8,371 bases of DNA. Origin: JBOHPP01 sp050731755. GTDB lineage: Bacteria > Methylomirabilota > Methylomirabilia > Rokubacteriales > CSP1-6. Position numbers and translations under genes: made by a program. This document shows positions 1 to 6,214 of the stretch, one piece after another (position 1 is the first letter of the stretch; every line of letters begins with the position of its first letter). The notes beneath the pieces are model-generated. The model did not search any database and was not told where the DNA came from. It saw only the letters and a program-made list of their open reading frames with translations. The stretch spans positions 1 to 8,371 of the forward strand of contig JBOHPP010000009.1 of the NCBI GenBank assembly GCA_050731755.1, in the 5' to 3' direction.

Positions 1-1
1 G

Positions 2-247
2 GTGTGGACCATCGGGTGGCGTCGTGGGGCGGTGACGTGGCTCGTGATGGGATTAGGCACGGGGCTCCTGTACTACGTGTATGACCTGTGGGCTTCGTGG
101 GGGCGCCCGAATCGGGCCGCCCGGCCGCAGCTGGGCACGATCCTGCATGGCGCGGCGCTGTGGCCGATCATGCTGCCCGAGGTCGTCGAGTACACCCTCG
201 CCGATGCCGGCGCCCTGAAGGCGAGCGACCAGGGGCAGCGGCGGTAG
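2..247 (+). CDS. Small predicted membrane protein, probably 5'-truncated by the window edge
   Basis: I do not recognise a named family. The visible 81 residues hold two hydrophobic stretches. The first is about residues 9-27 (GAVTWLVMGL then GLLYYVY). The second, weaker one is about 44-62 (ILHGAALWPIMLPEVVEY) and is rich in proline and acidic residues at its end. A short basic linker (RPNRAARPQ) separates them. This suggests a two-pass inner-membrane protein. The first codon seen is a GTG at base 2; it may be internal, because no upstream sequence is available to test for a ribosome binding site. The gene ends with TAG one base before the stop of the convergent radical SAM gene, so the two genes meet tail to tail with no room for a separate terminator. 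No function can be assigned. Confidence 0.6.
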   Translation: MWTIGWRRGAVTWLVMGLGTGLLYYVYDLWASWGRPNRAARPQLGTILHGAALWPIMLPEVVEYTLADAGALKASDQGQRR

Positions 248-248
248 G

Positions 249-1142
249 TCAGATCGCGAGCGCGAGCTGCTCGGCTTCGGCGGGCGGCTCGAGCCGCACC
301 AGCCGCCGATCGGCGATTGCCACCTCACCGCGCAGCGCCGTCACCTGCCGTCGAATGGGCTCCGTCACCGACTTGTCGAGGTACGGCTTCCGGTAGAGTT
401 GCTCGTAGCGGGGCAGGAGCTCGGGCCAGTCCCGGGCCAGGTGCTCAAGGAAGTGCTCGCGGGTGCCGGGCCGGAGGAACAGCACATTGCACCACACTCC
501 GGTGGCCCCGGCCTCACGTGCCGCCCGCACGACCTCCGCCAGCTGCTCAGGACGATCCGAGATGCCGGGCAGGATGGGCGCCATCCCGACGTCGGCATCG
601 ATCCCCGCCTCCACCAGCATCCGGAGCGCGCGGAGCCGCTGGCGAGGCGGCGGCGTGCCGAACTCGGTCTTCCGCCACACCTCGGGGTCGAGCGTGGGGA
701 CGGAGAAGTGCACGGAGACGTCGGCGCGCCGCGCCGCCTCCTGCAGCACGTCGATGTCCCGGACGACCAGCGGCCCGCGCGTCACGATGCTCAACGGATT
801 GCGCGCGGCGGCGAGCGCCTGCAGACAGCCGCGGGTGAGGCGGTTGCGCCCTTCGGCCGGCTGGTAGGGGTCGGTGGCCGCACCGATGGCCACCAGCTCC
901 CGGCGCCAACCCGGCCGAGCCAGCTCGCGTCGGAGGACGTCGACGACGTTGACCTTCACCCGGATCGACCGCCCGTAGCGCTCGTCCGACGGCCGGTCGG
1001 CGCGACGCTCGAAGGCCCGGACGTAGCAGAAGGTGCACTGGTGCTCGCACCCCATGTAGGGGTTGAGCGACCAGCGGAAACTCATCCCGGTCACCCGGTT
1101 GAGCGCGCTCCGGCAAGGCTCCTCGCGATACTCGACGCGCAC
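249..1142 (-). CDS. Radical SAM protein, SplB/Rv2578c-like
   Basis: The 297-residue protein has the radical SAM [4Fe-4S] motif CX3CX2C at Cys32, Cys36 and Cys39 (GCEHQCTFCYVR). The three cysteines bind the cluster that cleaves S-adenosylmethionine. The preceding NRVTG-SFRWSLNPYMG segment and the later GAATDPYQPAE block are typical of the spore-photoproduct-lyase-like COG1533 group, often annotated Rv2578c family. The substrate is unknown, and DNA-lesion repair should not be assumed because most members are not true spore photoproduct lyases. Length is normal for the family. The GTG start keeps the conserved SALNRVTG region; a downstream ATG at codon 20 would cut it. No Shine-Dalgarno precedes the GTG, but a perfect TATAAT lies exactly one promoter spacing upstream, which suggests a leaderless transcript. 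It is divergent from the RNA-binding protein gene. Confidence 0.9.
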   Translation of the reverse strand: MRVEYREEPCRSALNRVTGMSFRWSLNPYMGCEHQCTFCYVRAFERRADRPSDERYGRSIRVKVNVVDVLRRELARPGWRRELVAIGAATDPYQPAEGRNRLTRGCLQALAAARNPLSIVTRGPLVVRDIDVLQEAARRADVSVHFSVPTLDPEVWRKTEFGTPPPRQRLRALRMLVEAGIDADVGMAPILPGISDRPEQLAEVVRAAREAGATGVWCNVLFLRPGTREHFLEHLARDWPELLPRYEQLYRKPYLDKSVTEPIRRQVTALRGEVAIADRRLVRLEPPAEAEQLALAI

Positions 1143-1148
1143 GGGGCC

Positions 1149-1154
1149 ATTATA
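1149..1154 (-). promoter_or_regulatory. -10 box (TATAAT) of the radical SAM gene
   Basis: The minus strand reads TATAAT, a perfect consensus -10 hexamer in a very GC-rich setting. Six bases separate it from base 1142, so the expected +1 coincides with the G of the GTG start codon. No convincing -35 hexamer is visible 16-18 bases upstream. Confidence 0.55.
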
Positions 1155-1202
1155 CGAACCGGCGCGCGGCGGGGCAGGCTCGTATTCGGCGGCGTCCCGG
1201 CG

Positions 1203-1208
1203 TATAGT
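1203..1208 (+). promoter_or_regulatory. Possible -10 box (TATAGT) of the RNA-binding protein gene
   Basis: TATAGT stands out in the GC-rich divergent region and faces the RNA-binding protein gene. If used, transcription would start near 1215 and leave a leader of about 115 bases. No good -35 is seen, so this is tentative. Confidence 0.3.
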
Positions 1209-1316
1209 ACGAGCGTCTGGCCGGACCGGCGGCTCATTGAGAACCGCGATCCTCCAGCCCGCGTCTCCGATGCCTCTTCCGCGTTGGCGGACGTGTCCAC
1301 CCGGGCGGAAGAAGTC

Positions 1317-1322
1317 AGGAAG
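1317..1322 (+). promoter_or_regulatory. Ribosome binding site AGGAAG
   Basis: AGGAAG lies six bases before the ATG at 1329. It fixes the start of the RRM protein; the reading frame is open far upstream, so without it the start would be ambiguous. Confidence 0.7.
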
Positions 1323-1328
1323 CCCCAG

Positions 1329-1649
1329 ATGAGCCAGCGACTCTTCGTCGGTGGTCTCTCCTTCTCGACCTCCAGCGACCGGCTCCGCGAGATCTTCGCG
1401 GCCATCGGTGCCGTCGAGTCGGCGACGGTGGTGACCGATCGCGATACCGGCCGCTCGCGCGGCTTCGGCTTCGTCCAGATGGAGAAGGCCGAGGACGCTC
1501 AGGAGGCGGTCAATCGTCTCAACGGCAAGGACGTCGACGGCCGCCAGATCAAGGTCGAGATCGCCAAGGCGGCGGATCGGGGAGGCGGGGGCGGCGGCGG
1601 CCGCCGAGAGGGACCCAACCGCGGCCGGAGCCGCGGGCCGCGCTGGTAG
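1329..1649 (+). CDS. RRM-domain RNA-binding protein with Gly/Arg-rich tail
   Basis: This 106-residue protein is a single RNA recognition motif followed by a short disordered tail. RNP2 is LFVGGL (residues 5-10) and RNP1 is RGFGFVQM (residues 44-51); their aromatic residues stack on single-stranded RNA. Residues about 3-80 make up the full beta-alpha-beta-beta-alpha-beta fold. The tail has a run of seven glycines followed by Arg/Gly/Pro residues, as in the cyanobacterial Rbp family and its many proteobacterial relatives, several of which are cold-inducible RNA chaperones. The ATG was chosen for its AGGAAG site and because the RRM begins immediately after it. The gene may have a leader of about 115 bases, which could allow post-transcriptional control. 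The specific RNA targets cannot be read from the sequence. Confidence 0.93.
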   Translation: MSQRLFVGGLSFSTSSDRLREIFAAIGAVESATVVTDRDTGRSRGFGFVQMEKAEDAQEAVNRLNGKDVDGRQIKVEIAKAADRGGGGGGGRREGPNRGRSRGPRW

Positions 1650-1684
1650 AGGACGGCCGTCAGCGGACGCCTAAGGCGCTGCGC

Positions 1685-1906
1685 TCATCGGCGATCGGTC
1701 CGCCGGCCCAGCCGAAGCTGGGAGGGGCTGACGCGGACCGTGCGGTCCACGACGTTCATCCGCTCGAGCCGCGCCGAGCCCTCGGCCACCGCCCGCGCGA
1801 TGCTGGGGAAGGATTCGCGAGACTCCTCCACGACCTCGCCGGCGTAGTTCATGATGCGCCAGCGCCAGCCGGCCTGCTGCGGCGTCGAGAACGCGTAGAC
1901 GTGCAT
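1685..1906 (-). CDS. Small hypothetical protein, 73 residues
   Basis: I do not recognise a named family. The protein reads as one compact domain, with a WRWRIMNYAGEVVEES core in which alternating hydrophobic residues suggest a beta hairpin. A helix-like segment follows (about residues 35-50, IARAVAEGSARLERMN), then a basic tail. The layout loosely resembles the DUF1508/YegP type of small alpha/beta protein, but this is only a shape similarity. The ATG at 1906 has a good -10 (TATACT, 1927-1932) about 20 bases upstream and no clear Shine-Dalgarno. The gene converges on the RNA-binding protein gene across a 35-base gap and diverges from the EamA transporter gene. Its codon use is the same GC-rich type as its neighbours, which supports it being a real gene. 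Confidence 0.6.
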   Translation of the reverse strand: MHVYAFSTPQQAGWRWRIMNYAGEVVEESRESFPSIARAVAEGSARLERMNVVDRTVRVSPSQLRLGRRTDRR

Positions 1907-1926
1907 GGTGAGGGAAAAGCCCCCCG

Positions 1927-1934
1927 AGTATACA
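1927..1934. promoter_or_regulatory. Overlapping divergent -10 boxes
   Basis: The AT-rich octamer here reads TATACT on the minus strand (1932-1927) and TATACA on the plus strand (1929-1934). Each is correctly oriented for one of the two divergent genes: the small hypothetical protein (leader about 14 bases) and the EamA transporter (leader about 60 bases). No -35 is obvious for either. Confidence 0.4.
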
Positions 1935-2001
1935 CGATCCCTCCCTCGCCCCCGCCGGACGACGTCTCGGTGACGCCCGCTCCGGACAGACAGCGACGGC
2001 G

Positions 2002-2868
2002 GTGACCTGGGCGCCGCTGCTGGCCCTGACGGCCGCGCTCGGGTTCGGGGTCGCCGGGGTCTTCCTCAAGCGTGGACTGCAGTACGCCTCGCCCTTCACG
2101 GCCGCCGTCGTCTCAGTCACCTTTACCGCCGTCTTCATCTGGGTCCTCGCCGTTGCCACCGTCCCGCTCGAGCCGCTGCTGACGTGGCGGATCCTGCCCT
2201 TTCTCGTCGCCGGCCTGGTGGCGCCAGGCCTGGCCCGGCTCGTGCTCTTCGTGGGTGTGCACCGGGTCGGCCTGGCCCGGGCGGCTCCACTGGTGGCCAC
2301 GGCGCCCCTCTTCTCGGTTGCGATGGCGATACTCCTCCTGGGTGAGCGGCCAGGCTGGCGTCTGCTGGCCGGCGCGGCCGGCATCGTCGCCGGCGGCGTC
2401 CTGCTCTCGCGGCGGGGCGGCGCCGAGCCCGCCTGGCGGCGCCGTGATCTCGTCTTCCCGCTGTTGGCCGCGCTCGGCTTCGCCGTGCGCGACATCCTGA
2501 GCCGCTACGGCTTCCGTGACTACGAGCATCCGCTGTTGGCTGCGGCCGCCGCCACCGTCACCTCGCTGGTGGCGGTGTGGCTCTTCACCGGCCTCTGGCG
2601 TCCCGCCGGCGGCCTGCGGGTCCCGCGCGTCGGGCTGGGCTTTCTGGCGTTGTCGGGGCTGGCCGAGGGCCTCGCCTACCTGGCGATGTGGCGCGCGCTG
2701 GCCTACGGCGACGTCTCGGTCGTATCGCCGCTCATCAACGCGCAGTCGATCTTCGCGCTGACGCTGACGGCGATCTTCCTGCGCGACCTGGAGCGGGTGA
2801 CGTGGCGGATGGCCGCAGCCGCGGCGCTCATCGTGGGCGGGGTGGCGGTGGTGGTGCGCTCGGTGTGA
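2002..2868 (+). CDS. EamA/DMT-superfamily transporter
   Basis: This 288-residue polytopic inner-membrane protein is built of two tandem EamA units, roughly residues 1-136 and 150-286, each with about five transmembrane helices. Typical marks are the opening helix pair (ALTAALGFGVAGVFLKRGL), the LLLGERPGWRLLAGAAGIVAGGVLL stretch (split here by eye) closing repeat one, and the equivalent IFLRDLERVTWRMAAAAALIVGG segment closing repeat two. A basic cytoplasmic loop (RRGGAEPAWRRRD) joins them. Members of the drug/metabolite transporter superfamily move metabolites or amino acids, and the substrate cannot be told from sequence. The start is a GTG without a strong Shine-Dalgarno; no better in-frame start was found in the 95-base divergent gap. 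It ends with TGA and converges on the DedA-rhodanese gene. Confidence 0.88.
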   Translation: MTWAPLLALTAALGFGVAGVFLKRGLQYASPFTAAVVSVTFTAVFIWVLAVATVPLEPLLTWRILPFLVAGLVAPGLARLVLFVGVHRVGLARAAPLVATAPLFSVAMAILLLGERPGWRLLAGAAGIVAGGVLLSRRGGAEPAWRRRDLVFPLLAALGFAVRDILSRYGFRDYEHPLLAAAAATVTSLVAVWLFTGLWRPAGGLRVPRVGLGFLALSGLAEGLAYLAMWRALAYGDVSVVSPLINAQSIFALTLTAIFLRDLERVTWRMAAAAALIVGGVAVVVRSV

Positions 2869-2917
2869 TCAGTTCAGCCCGCCCCTCGGTATCCAGCATG
2901 AGGATGCCGTAGTCCTT
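2867..2917 (-). pseudogene. Possible remnant of a PAS-domain gene
   Basis: In the short gap between two convergent genes the minus strand can be read as KDYGILMLDTEGRAELI. The first 13 residues closely match the common opening of a PAS sensor domain as I remember it (DYAIFMLDxEGRV). No start, stop or further PAS sequence is present on either side. It could be a scrap of a lost sensor kinase gene or a chance match. Confidence 0.25.
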
Positions 2918-2920
2918 CGC

Positions 2921-2935
2921 GCCGGCTAGACCGGC
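2921..2935. other. Short inverted repeat at the end of the DedA-rhodanese gene
   Basis: GCCGG and CCGGC flank a 5-base loop that contains the TAG stop. It could fold in RNA from either strand and act as a weak bidirectional terminator between the convergent genes. There is no T-tract on either side, so a classical intrinsic terminator is not supported. Confidence 0.25.
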
Positions 2936-3888
2936 TTGAGGACGTCAGGCTCCAGGACGACGGATTCGACGGGGAAGTCGTGCGCCTGCCACGCCTCGAA
3001 GCCGCCGGCCAGGGGCCGGATTCTTCGGATCCCCAGACGCTTGAGCCGTAGCGCCACCCGGGCGCTGGTCGCCTCGTTGGGTCAGCTGCAGTACACGACG
3101 ATCTCCCGGTCGCGTGGAAGCTCGCGGCCGCGCCGTTCCAGCTCTTCCGGGCCGATGCGCAGCGCTCCGGGAATCAGGTAGGGGACGGCCCGGACGTCGA
3201 GCGGGGTGCGCAGATCCACCACGAGCGGCTGCTCGCCCGCGTCGAGCAAACGCTTGAGGTCGTCGGCGCCGATGCGCGCCGTCCTCAGGCTGCGCAGGAA
3301 GCGGCGGCGGTCGATCCACTTGAAGACGACGTAGCCGGCGATGACGGCTCCGAGGGCGGCGCCGCCGATGGTGGCGCCGTGACGGCTCATCGCGGCCACG
3401 CCCTCCAGCGCGTCGCCCACGGCGTGGCCAATGGCCATCCAGGCCCCGACCCACAGAAGTGCGGCGACGCCGCTGTAGAGCGAAAATTTCACGAGACCGA
3501 CCCCGACGATCCCGGCCAGCGGTGGGGCGACCGTGCTCAGCCCGGGGATGAACTTGGCCACCAGGAGCGAGCGGACGCCGTGGCGCAGGAACAGGTTCTC
3601 GGTGCGGCGCACGCAGGAGTCCGGCTCGAGCGTGACCTTGCACAGCGTCCGGAGGACGGCGGCGCCGCGGAGCCGTCCCAGGAAGTACCAGATGAGATCG
3701 GCCGCGAGCGAGGCGACCGCGCCCAGCGCGATCGCCACCGGAAAGCTCAGCTTGCCGGTGGCCGCCAAGGCGCCGGCGGCGAGCAGGACCGGGACGGCGG
3801 GCAGCGGCACGCCGACCTGGTCGGCGAACACATAGACGAACAGGACCAGCTCACCGTGCCGGACGAGGAACTCCAGCACGCCGTCCAT
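2926..3888 (-). CDS. DedA-family membrane protein fused to a rhodanese domain; candidate selenoprotein (in-frame UGA, codon 269)
   Basis: Read through one TGA (3082-3084), the gene encodes 320 residues. Residues 1 to about 195 are a DedA/SNARE-associated membrane domain with several hydrophobic helices, an N-terminal FADQVGVPLPAVP segment and the FIPGLSTVAPPLAG motif. Residues about 208-312 are a rhodanese domain: VVDLR (223-227), a PGALRI strand, the active-site loop VVYCS-U-PNEATSARVA (Cys267, Sec269), and a typical end, RPLAGGFEAW. Stopping at the UGA would remove the last third of the rhodanese fold, while the sequence after it stays in frame to TAG at 2926. Cys-containing relatives, as I recall them, read YCxCPNEA at this site, so UGA sits at a Cys position. 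A SECIS-like hairpin follows. The protein probably transfers sulfane sulfur (or selenium) at the inner membrane. Its start lies 4 bases after the protease stop, so the genes are likely co-translated. A nonsense mutation is the main alternative. Confidence 0.8.
3050..3066 (-). promoter_or_regulatory. SECIS-like hairpin of the DedA-rhodanese gene
   Basis: Minus-strand RNA folds as AGCGCC-CGGGU-GGCGCU: a perfect 6-bp stem with a 5-nt loop. Two further C-G pairs are possible below it if an AC bulge is allowed. The loop begins 21 bases after the UGA, within the usual 16-37 range for bacterial SECIS elements. It has a G among its first two bases, as SelB binding requires. Confidence 0.65.
3082..3084 (-). 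other. In-frame UGA read as selenocysteine (codon 269)
   Basis: The codons TGC AGC TGA CCC AAC encode C-S-U-P-N in the rhodanese loop. The frame continues for 51 codons of clearly rhodanese-like sequence before TAG. TGA is a normal stop elsewhere in the window, so a genome-wide code change does not explain it. Confidence 0.75.
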
Positions 3889-3892
3889 CGGC

Positions 3893-4870
3893 TCAGGGCG
3901 CTTCGACCGGCGTGACGGTCGACTCCATCCGCGCCCCCGCCCGAACGATCCCCAGGATCAGCGGCACGCCGACAGCCCCGGCGGCCAGCGCGCGGTGCAG
4001 ATCGTCGATCCGCCTCACCGGCGCGCCGTCGAGGCTCACGATGAGATCGCCCTCGCGGAGTCCGGCCTGCGCCGCCGGTGCCGCCGGCTCGACGGTCACG
4101 ATCTCGACCGCCGTCTCCTGGGCCAGGCCGAGGCTCCGGGCGAGTCGGCGCTCCACCGGGCGCGTCTGGCCCGAGAGTCCGAGGTAAGCCCGCCGCACCC
4201 GGCCGCGGGTGAGCAGCTCGGAGACGACCCAGCCGGCCGTGTCCACGGGAATCGCGAAGCTGATGCCCTGGGCGATAGCGATGATGGCCGTGTTGATGCC
4301 GACTACACGCCCGCGCGAGTCCACCAGCGGCCCGCCCGAGTTCCCGGGGTTGAGGGCCACGTCGGTCTGGATGATGTTCTCGATCAAGCGCCCGGTGGTG
4401 CTGCGGAGCGACCGGCCCAGCGCGCTCACTACGCCGGCGGAGACCGTGGACTGAAACCCGAAGGGGTTCCCGATGGCGATCACGAGCTGGCCCACGCGGA
4501 GCCCGGCCGACTGGCCCAGGGGAGCCAGCGGCAAGCCGGAGGCGATCACACGGATCACCGCCAGGTCCGTTGCCGGATCGTCCCCCACCATCGTGGCCCC
4601 GAGCGTGCGGCCGTCGGTGAGCGTCACCTCGAGCCGCCCGGCCGCGTGGACGACGTGGCTGTTAGTGAGGACGTAGCCATCCGGCGTGATCAACACGCCG
4701 GAGCCCGCCCCGAGGCGCTCGGGCCGGCCGGGCGCAGTCCTGGCGCCGGCCGCGATGCTCACGACGGCCGGTCCGACCTGCTCGACGACGGCGACGACGG
4801 CATGCGAATAGGCGTCGAGGACCTCGGCCTCGTCGGACACTTCGGCAGCGATCGGCTGCGCGTCCAGCAT
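3893..4870 (-). CDS. HtrA/DegP-like trypsin-family serine protease with PDZ domain
   Basis: This 325-residue protein has the full HtrA catalytic triad: His72 (TNSHVV), Asp102 (ATDLAV) and Ser178 (GNSGGP), with IGNPFG and NIIQTDVALNPG blocks where expected. Residues about 30-215 are the protease and about 225-320 a single PDZ domain (QAGLREGDLIVSLDG) that would bind C-termini of misfolded or signalling substrates. One PDZ domain makes it closer to DegS-type members than to DegP. There is no signal peptide or membrane anchor: the N-terminus is acidic (SDEAEVLDAYS), so the enzyme may work in the cytoplasm or the true start may lie elsewhere. The ATG at 4870 has only a weak GAGAAG-type binding site. 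It follows the MFS gene by 96 bases and runs into the DedA-rhodanese gene after 4 bases. A role in quality control of that membrane protein is possible but inferred. Confidence 0.9.
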   Translation of the reverse strand: MLDAQPIAAEVSDEAEVLDAYSHAVVAVVEQVGPAVVSIAAGARTAPGRPERLGAGSGVLITPDGYVLTNSHVVHAAGRLEVTLTDGRTLGATMVGDDPATDLAVIRVIASGLPLAPLGQSAGLRVGQLVIAIGNPFGFQSTVSAGVVSALGRSLRSTTGRLIENIIQTDVALNPGNSGGPLVDSRGRVVGINTAIIAIAQGISFAIPVDTAGWVVSELLTRGRVRRAYLGLSGQTRPVERRLARSLGLAQETAVEIVTVEPAAPAAQAGLREGDLIVSLDGAPVRRIDDLHRALAAGAVGVPLILGIVRAGARMESTVTPVEAP

Positions 4871-4966
4871 GGGTTGACTTCTCGACGTTTGGACGCGGAC
4901 GCGACGGCTAAGGATTCGCAGTGTCAGCGGTGGAACGCCATATCGCGCTCCCTTCCCGGGGTGATC

Positions 4967-6214
4967 CTACACGTGGAGCGCAACCGGGGCCACGTGTCGC
5001 TGGCTCATCGTTCTCGCCACGACGAGCCCTGACATGAGGGTGAGCGCGGCCACCACATGGATGGCCGCCGCGAGCCCCACCAGATCGGCCACCAGCCCGG
5101 AGAGGAGCGCGCCGACGGCGTAGCCGAGGTCGCGCCAGAACCGGTAGACCCCCAGGCTGGAGGCGCGCCACGTGGGATGGGCATGGTCGGTGATCGCGGC
5201 CAGCAGTGTTGGGTACACCATCGCCGTGCCCAGGCCCTGGAGCGCGGCGCCGGTCAGCCAGGCCGCGTAATCGGGGATGAGCACGGTGAGCCAGATCCCG
5301 CCGGCCTGGACGATCATCCCCCACGCGATCAGGCCCTTGCGCCCGAGCCGGTCCGAGAGGGGGCCGGTCAGGACCTGGAGCATGCCCCAGACGCCGGGGT
5401 AGACGGCCTTGACCACGCCGATCTGCTGGACGCCCAGCCCGTAGGCGGCGAAGAACAGTGGGTAGATCCCCCACGACATGCCGTCGTTGAGGTTGTTGAC
5501 GAGGCCGGCCTGACAGACGGCGAAGAGGCTCACGTTGCCCAGGCTCGTCACGTAGAAGATGCGGCCGAGCGACGGGGCCGGGCCGGCATCCGGCCGCGGC
5601 GCTGAGGCAGCCTCCAGATGGACGTAGCCGCGCGTCTCCCTGACGAAGAGCGCGGACAGCGCGAGGCCGACCACCGCGATGCCGATTCCGAGGTAGAAGG
5701 GCTGAGGCCGGAGCGCGTAGTGGCCGGCGATGTAGCCGGTGGCCCAGGACGTCACCGCGACCGCGACATAACCTGCGAACTCGTTCAGCCCGAGCGCCAG
5801 GCCCCGCCGACGAGGGCCGACGAGATCGACCTTCATGATGACGGTCATCGACCACGCCATCGCCTGGTTGGCGCCGAGCAGCACGTTGGCGAGGTCGATC
5901 CACCACCACGCCGGCGCCAGGATGATCAGGAACGGCACGGGCAGGGCCAGGCACCAGCCGGCGACCAGGATCGGCTTGCGGCCGATGCGGTCGGAGACCC
6001 GGGCGGCGGCGAGGTTCAGGACCGCTTTGGTCACTCCGAAGCTCACGATGAAGGACGTGATCGCCGTCTTTGAGCCGAGGCCGAACTCTTGCTCGCCGAG
6101 CAGGGGCAGGACGGTGCGCTCGAGGCCGACCATCGCGCCGACGAAGGCGTTGACGAGGACCAGCAGCGAGAACTGAGGCAGGTTCTCGCGGAGGCCCAGC
6201 CGGGGCTCGCTCAC
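4967..6214 (-). CDS. MFS transporter coupled to the Sec-MBL gene
   Basis: This 415-residue major facilitator has about 12 predicted transmembrane segments in two halves. Each half keeps the cytoplasmic motif A between helices 2 and 3: RVSDRIGRKP (residues 72-81) and GPLSDRLGRKG (284-294). A polar loop (about residues 195-216, APRPDAGPAP) links the halves. The GTG start at 6214 was chosen because it overlaps the stop of the upstream MBL gene as GTGA and sits just before the first helix. Extending further upstream would only translate the MBL gene out of frame. This coupling implies that transporter and hydrolase are made together, so export or uptake of the hydrolase's substrate or product (for example a sulfur oxyanion) is a reasonable inference. 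The substrate itself cannot be read from the sequence. Confidence 0.88.
   Translation of the reverse strand: MSEPRLGLRENLPQFSLLVLVNAFVGAMVGLERTVLPLLGEQEFGLGSKTAITSFIVSFGVTKAVLNLAAARVSDRIGRKPILVAGWCLALPVPFLIILAPAWWWIDLANVLLGANQAMAWSMTVIMKVDLVGPRRRGLALGLNEFAGYVAVAVTSWATGYIAGHYALRPQPFYLGIGIAVVGLALSALFVRETRGYVHLEAASAPRPDAGPAPSLGRIFYVTSLGNVSLFAVCQAGLVNNLNDGMSWGIYPLFFAAYGLGVQQIGVVKAVYPGVWGMLQVLTGPLSDRLGRKGLIAWGMIVQAGGIWLTVLIPDYAAWLTGAALQGLGTAMVYPTLLAAITDHAHPTWRASSLGVYRFWRDLGYAVGALLSGLVADLVGLAAAIHVVAALTLMSGLVVARTMSQRHVAPVALHV

Noticed and set aside
399..1328. Long plus-strand open frame upstream of the RRM gene
   Set aside because: It lies opposite the radical SAM gene and is its shadow in GC-rich DNA; the RRM gene has its own ribosome site at 1317 and ATG at 1329.
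1662..1680. Intrinsic terminator between the RRM gene and the small hypothetical gene
   Set aside because: Only a 4-bp CGCC/GGCG hairpin is present, with no T-tract on either strand.
4880..4955. Mini-gene ATGGCGTTCCACCGCTGA behind a GGGAAGGGAG site in the MFS-protease gap, possibly with a third Sec UGA
   Set aside because: The continuation after its TGA runs out of frame through the protease gene, shows no recognisable domain, and no good SECIS-like hairpin was noticed behind it.
3995..5032. Long plus-strand open frame over the HtrA gene
   Set aside because: Its product is low-complexity in Arg, Asp, His and Gly with no domain, as expected for the antisense of a GC-rich gene; the minus strand carries the full protease triad.
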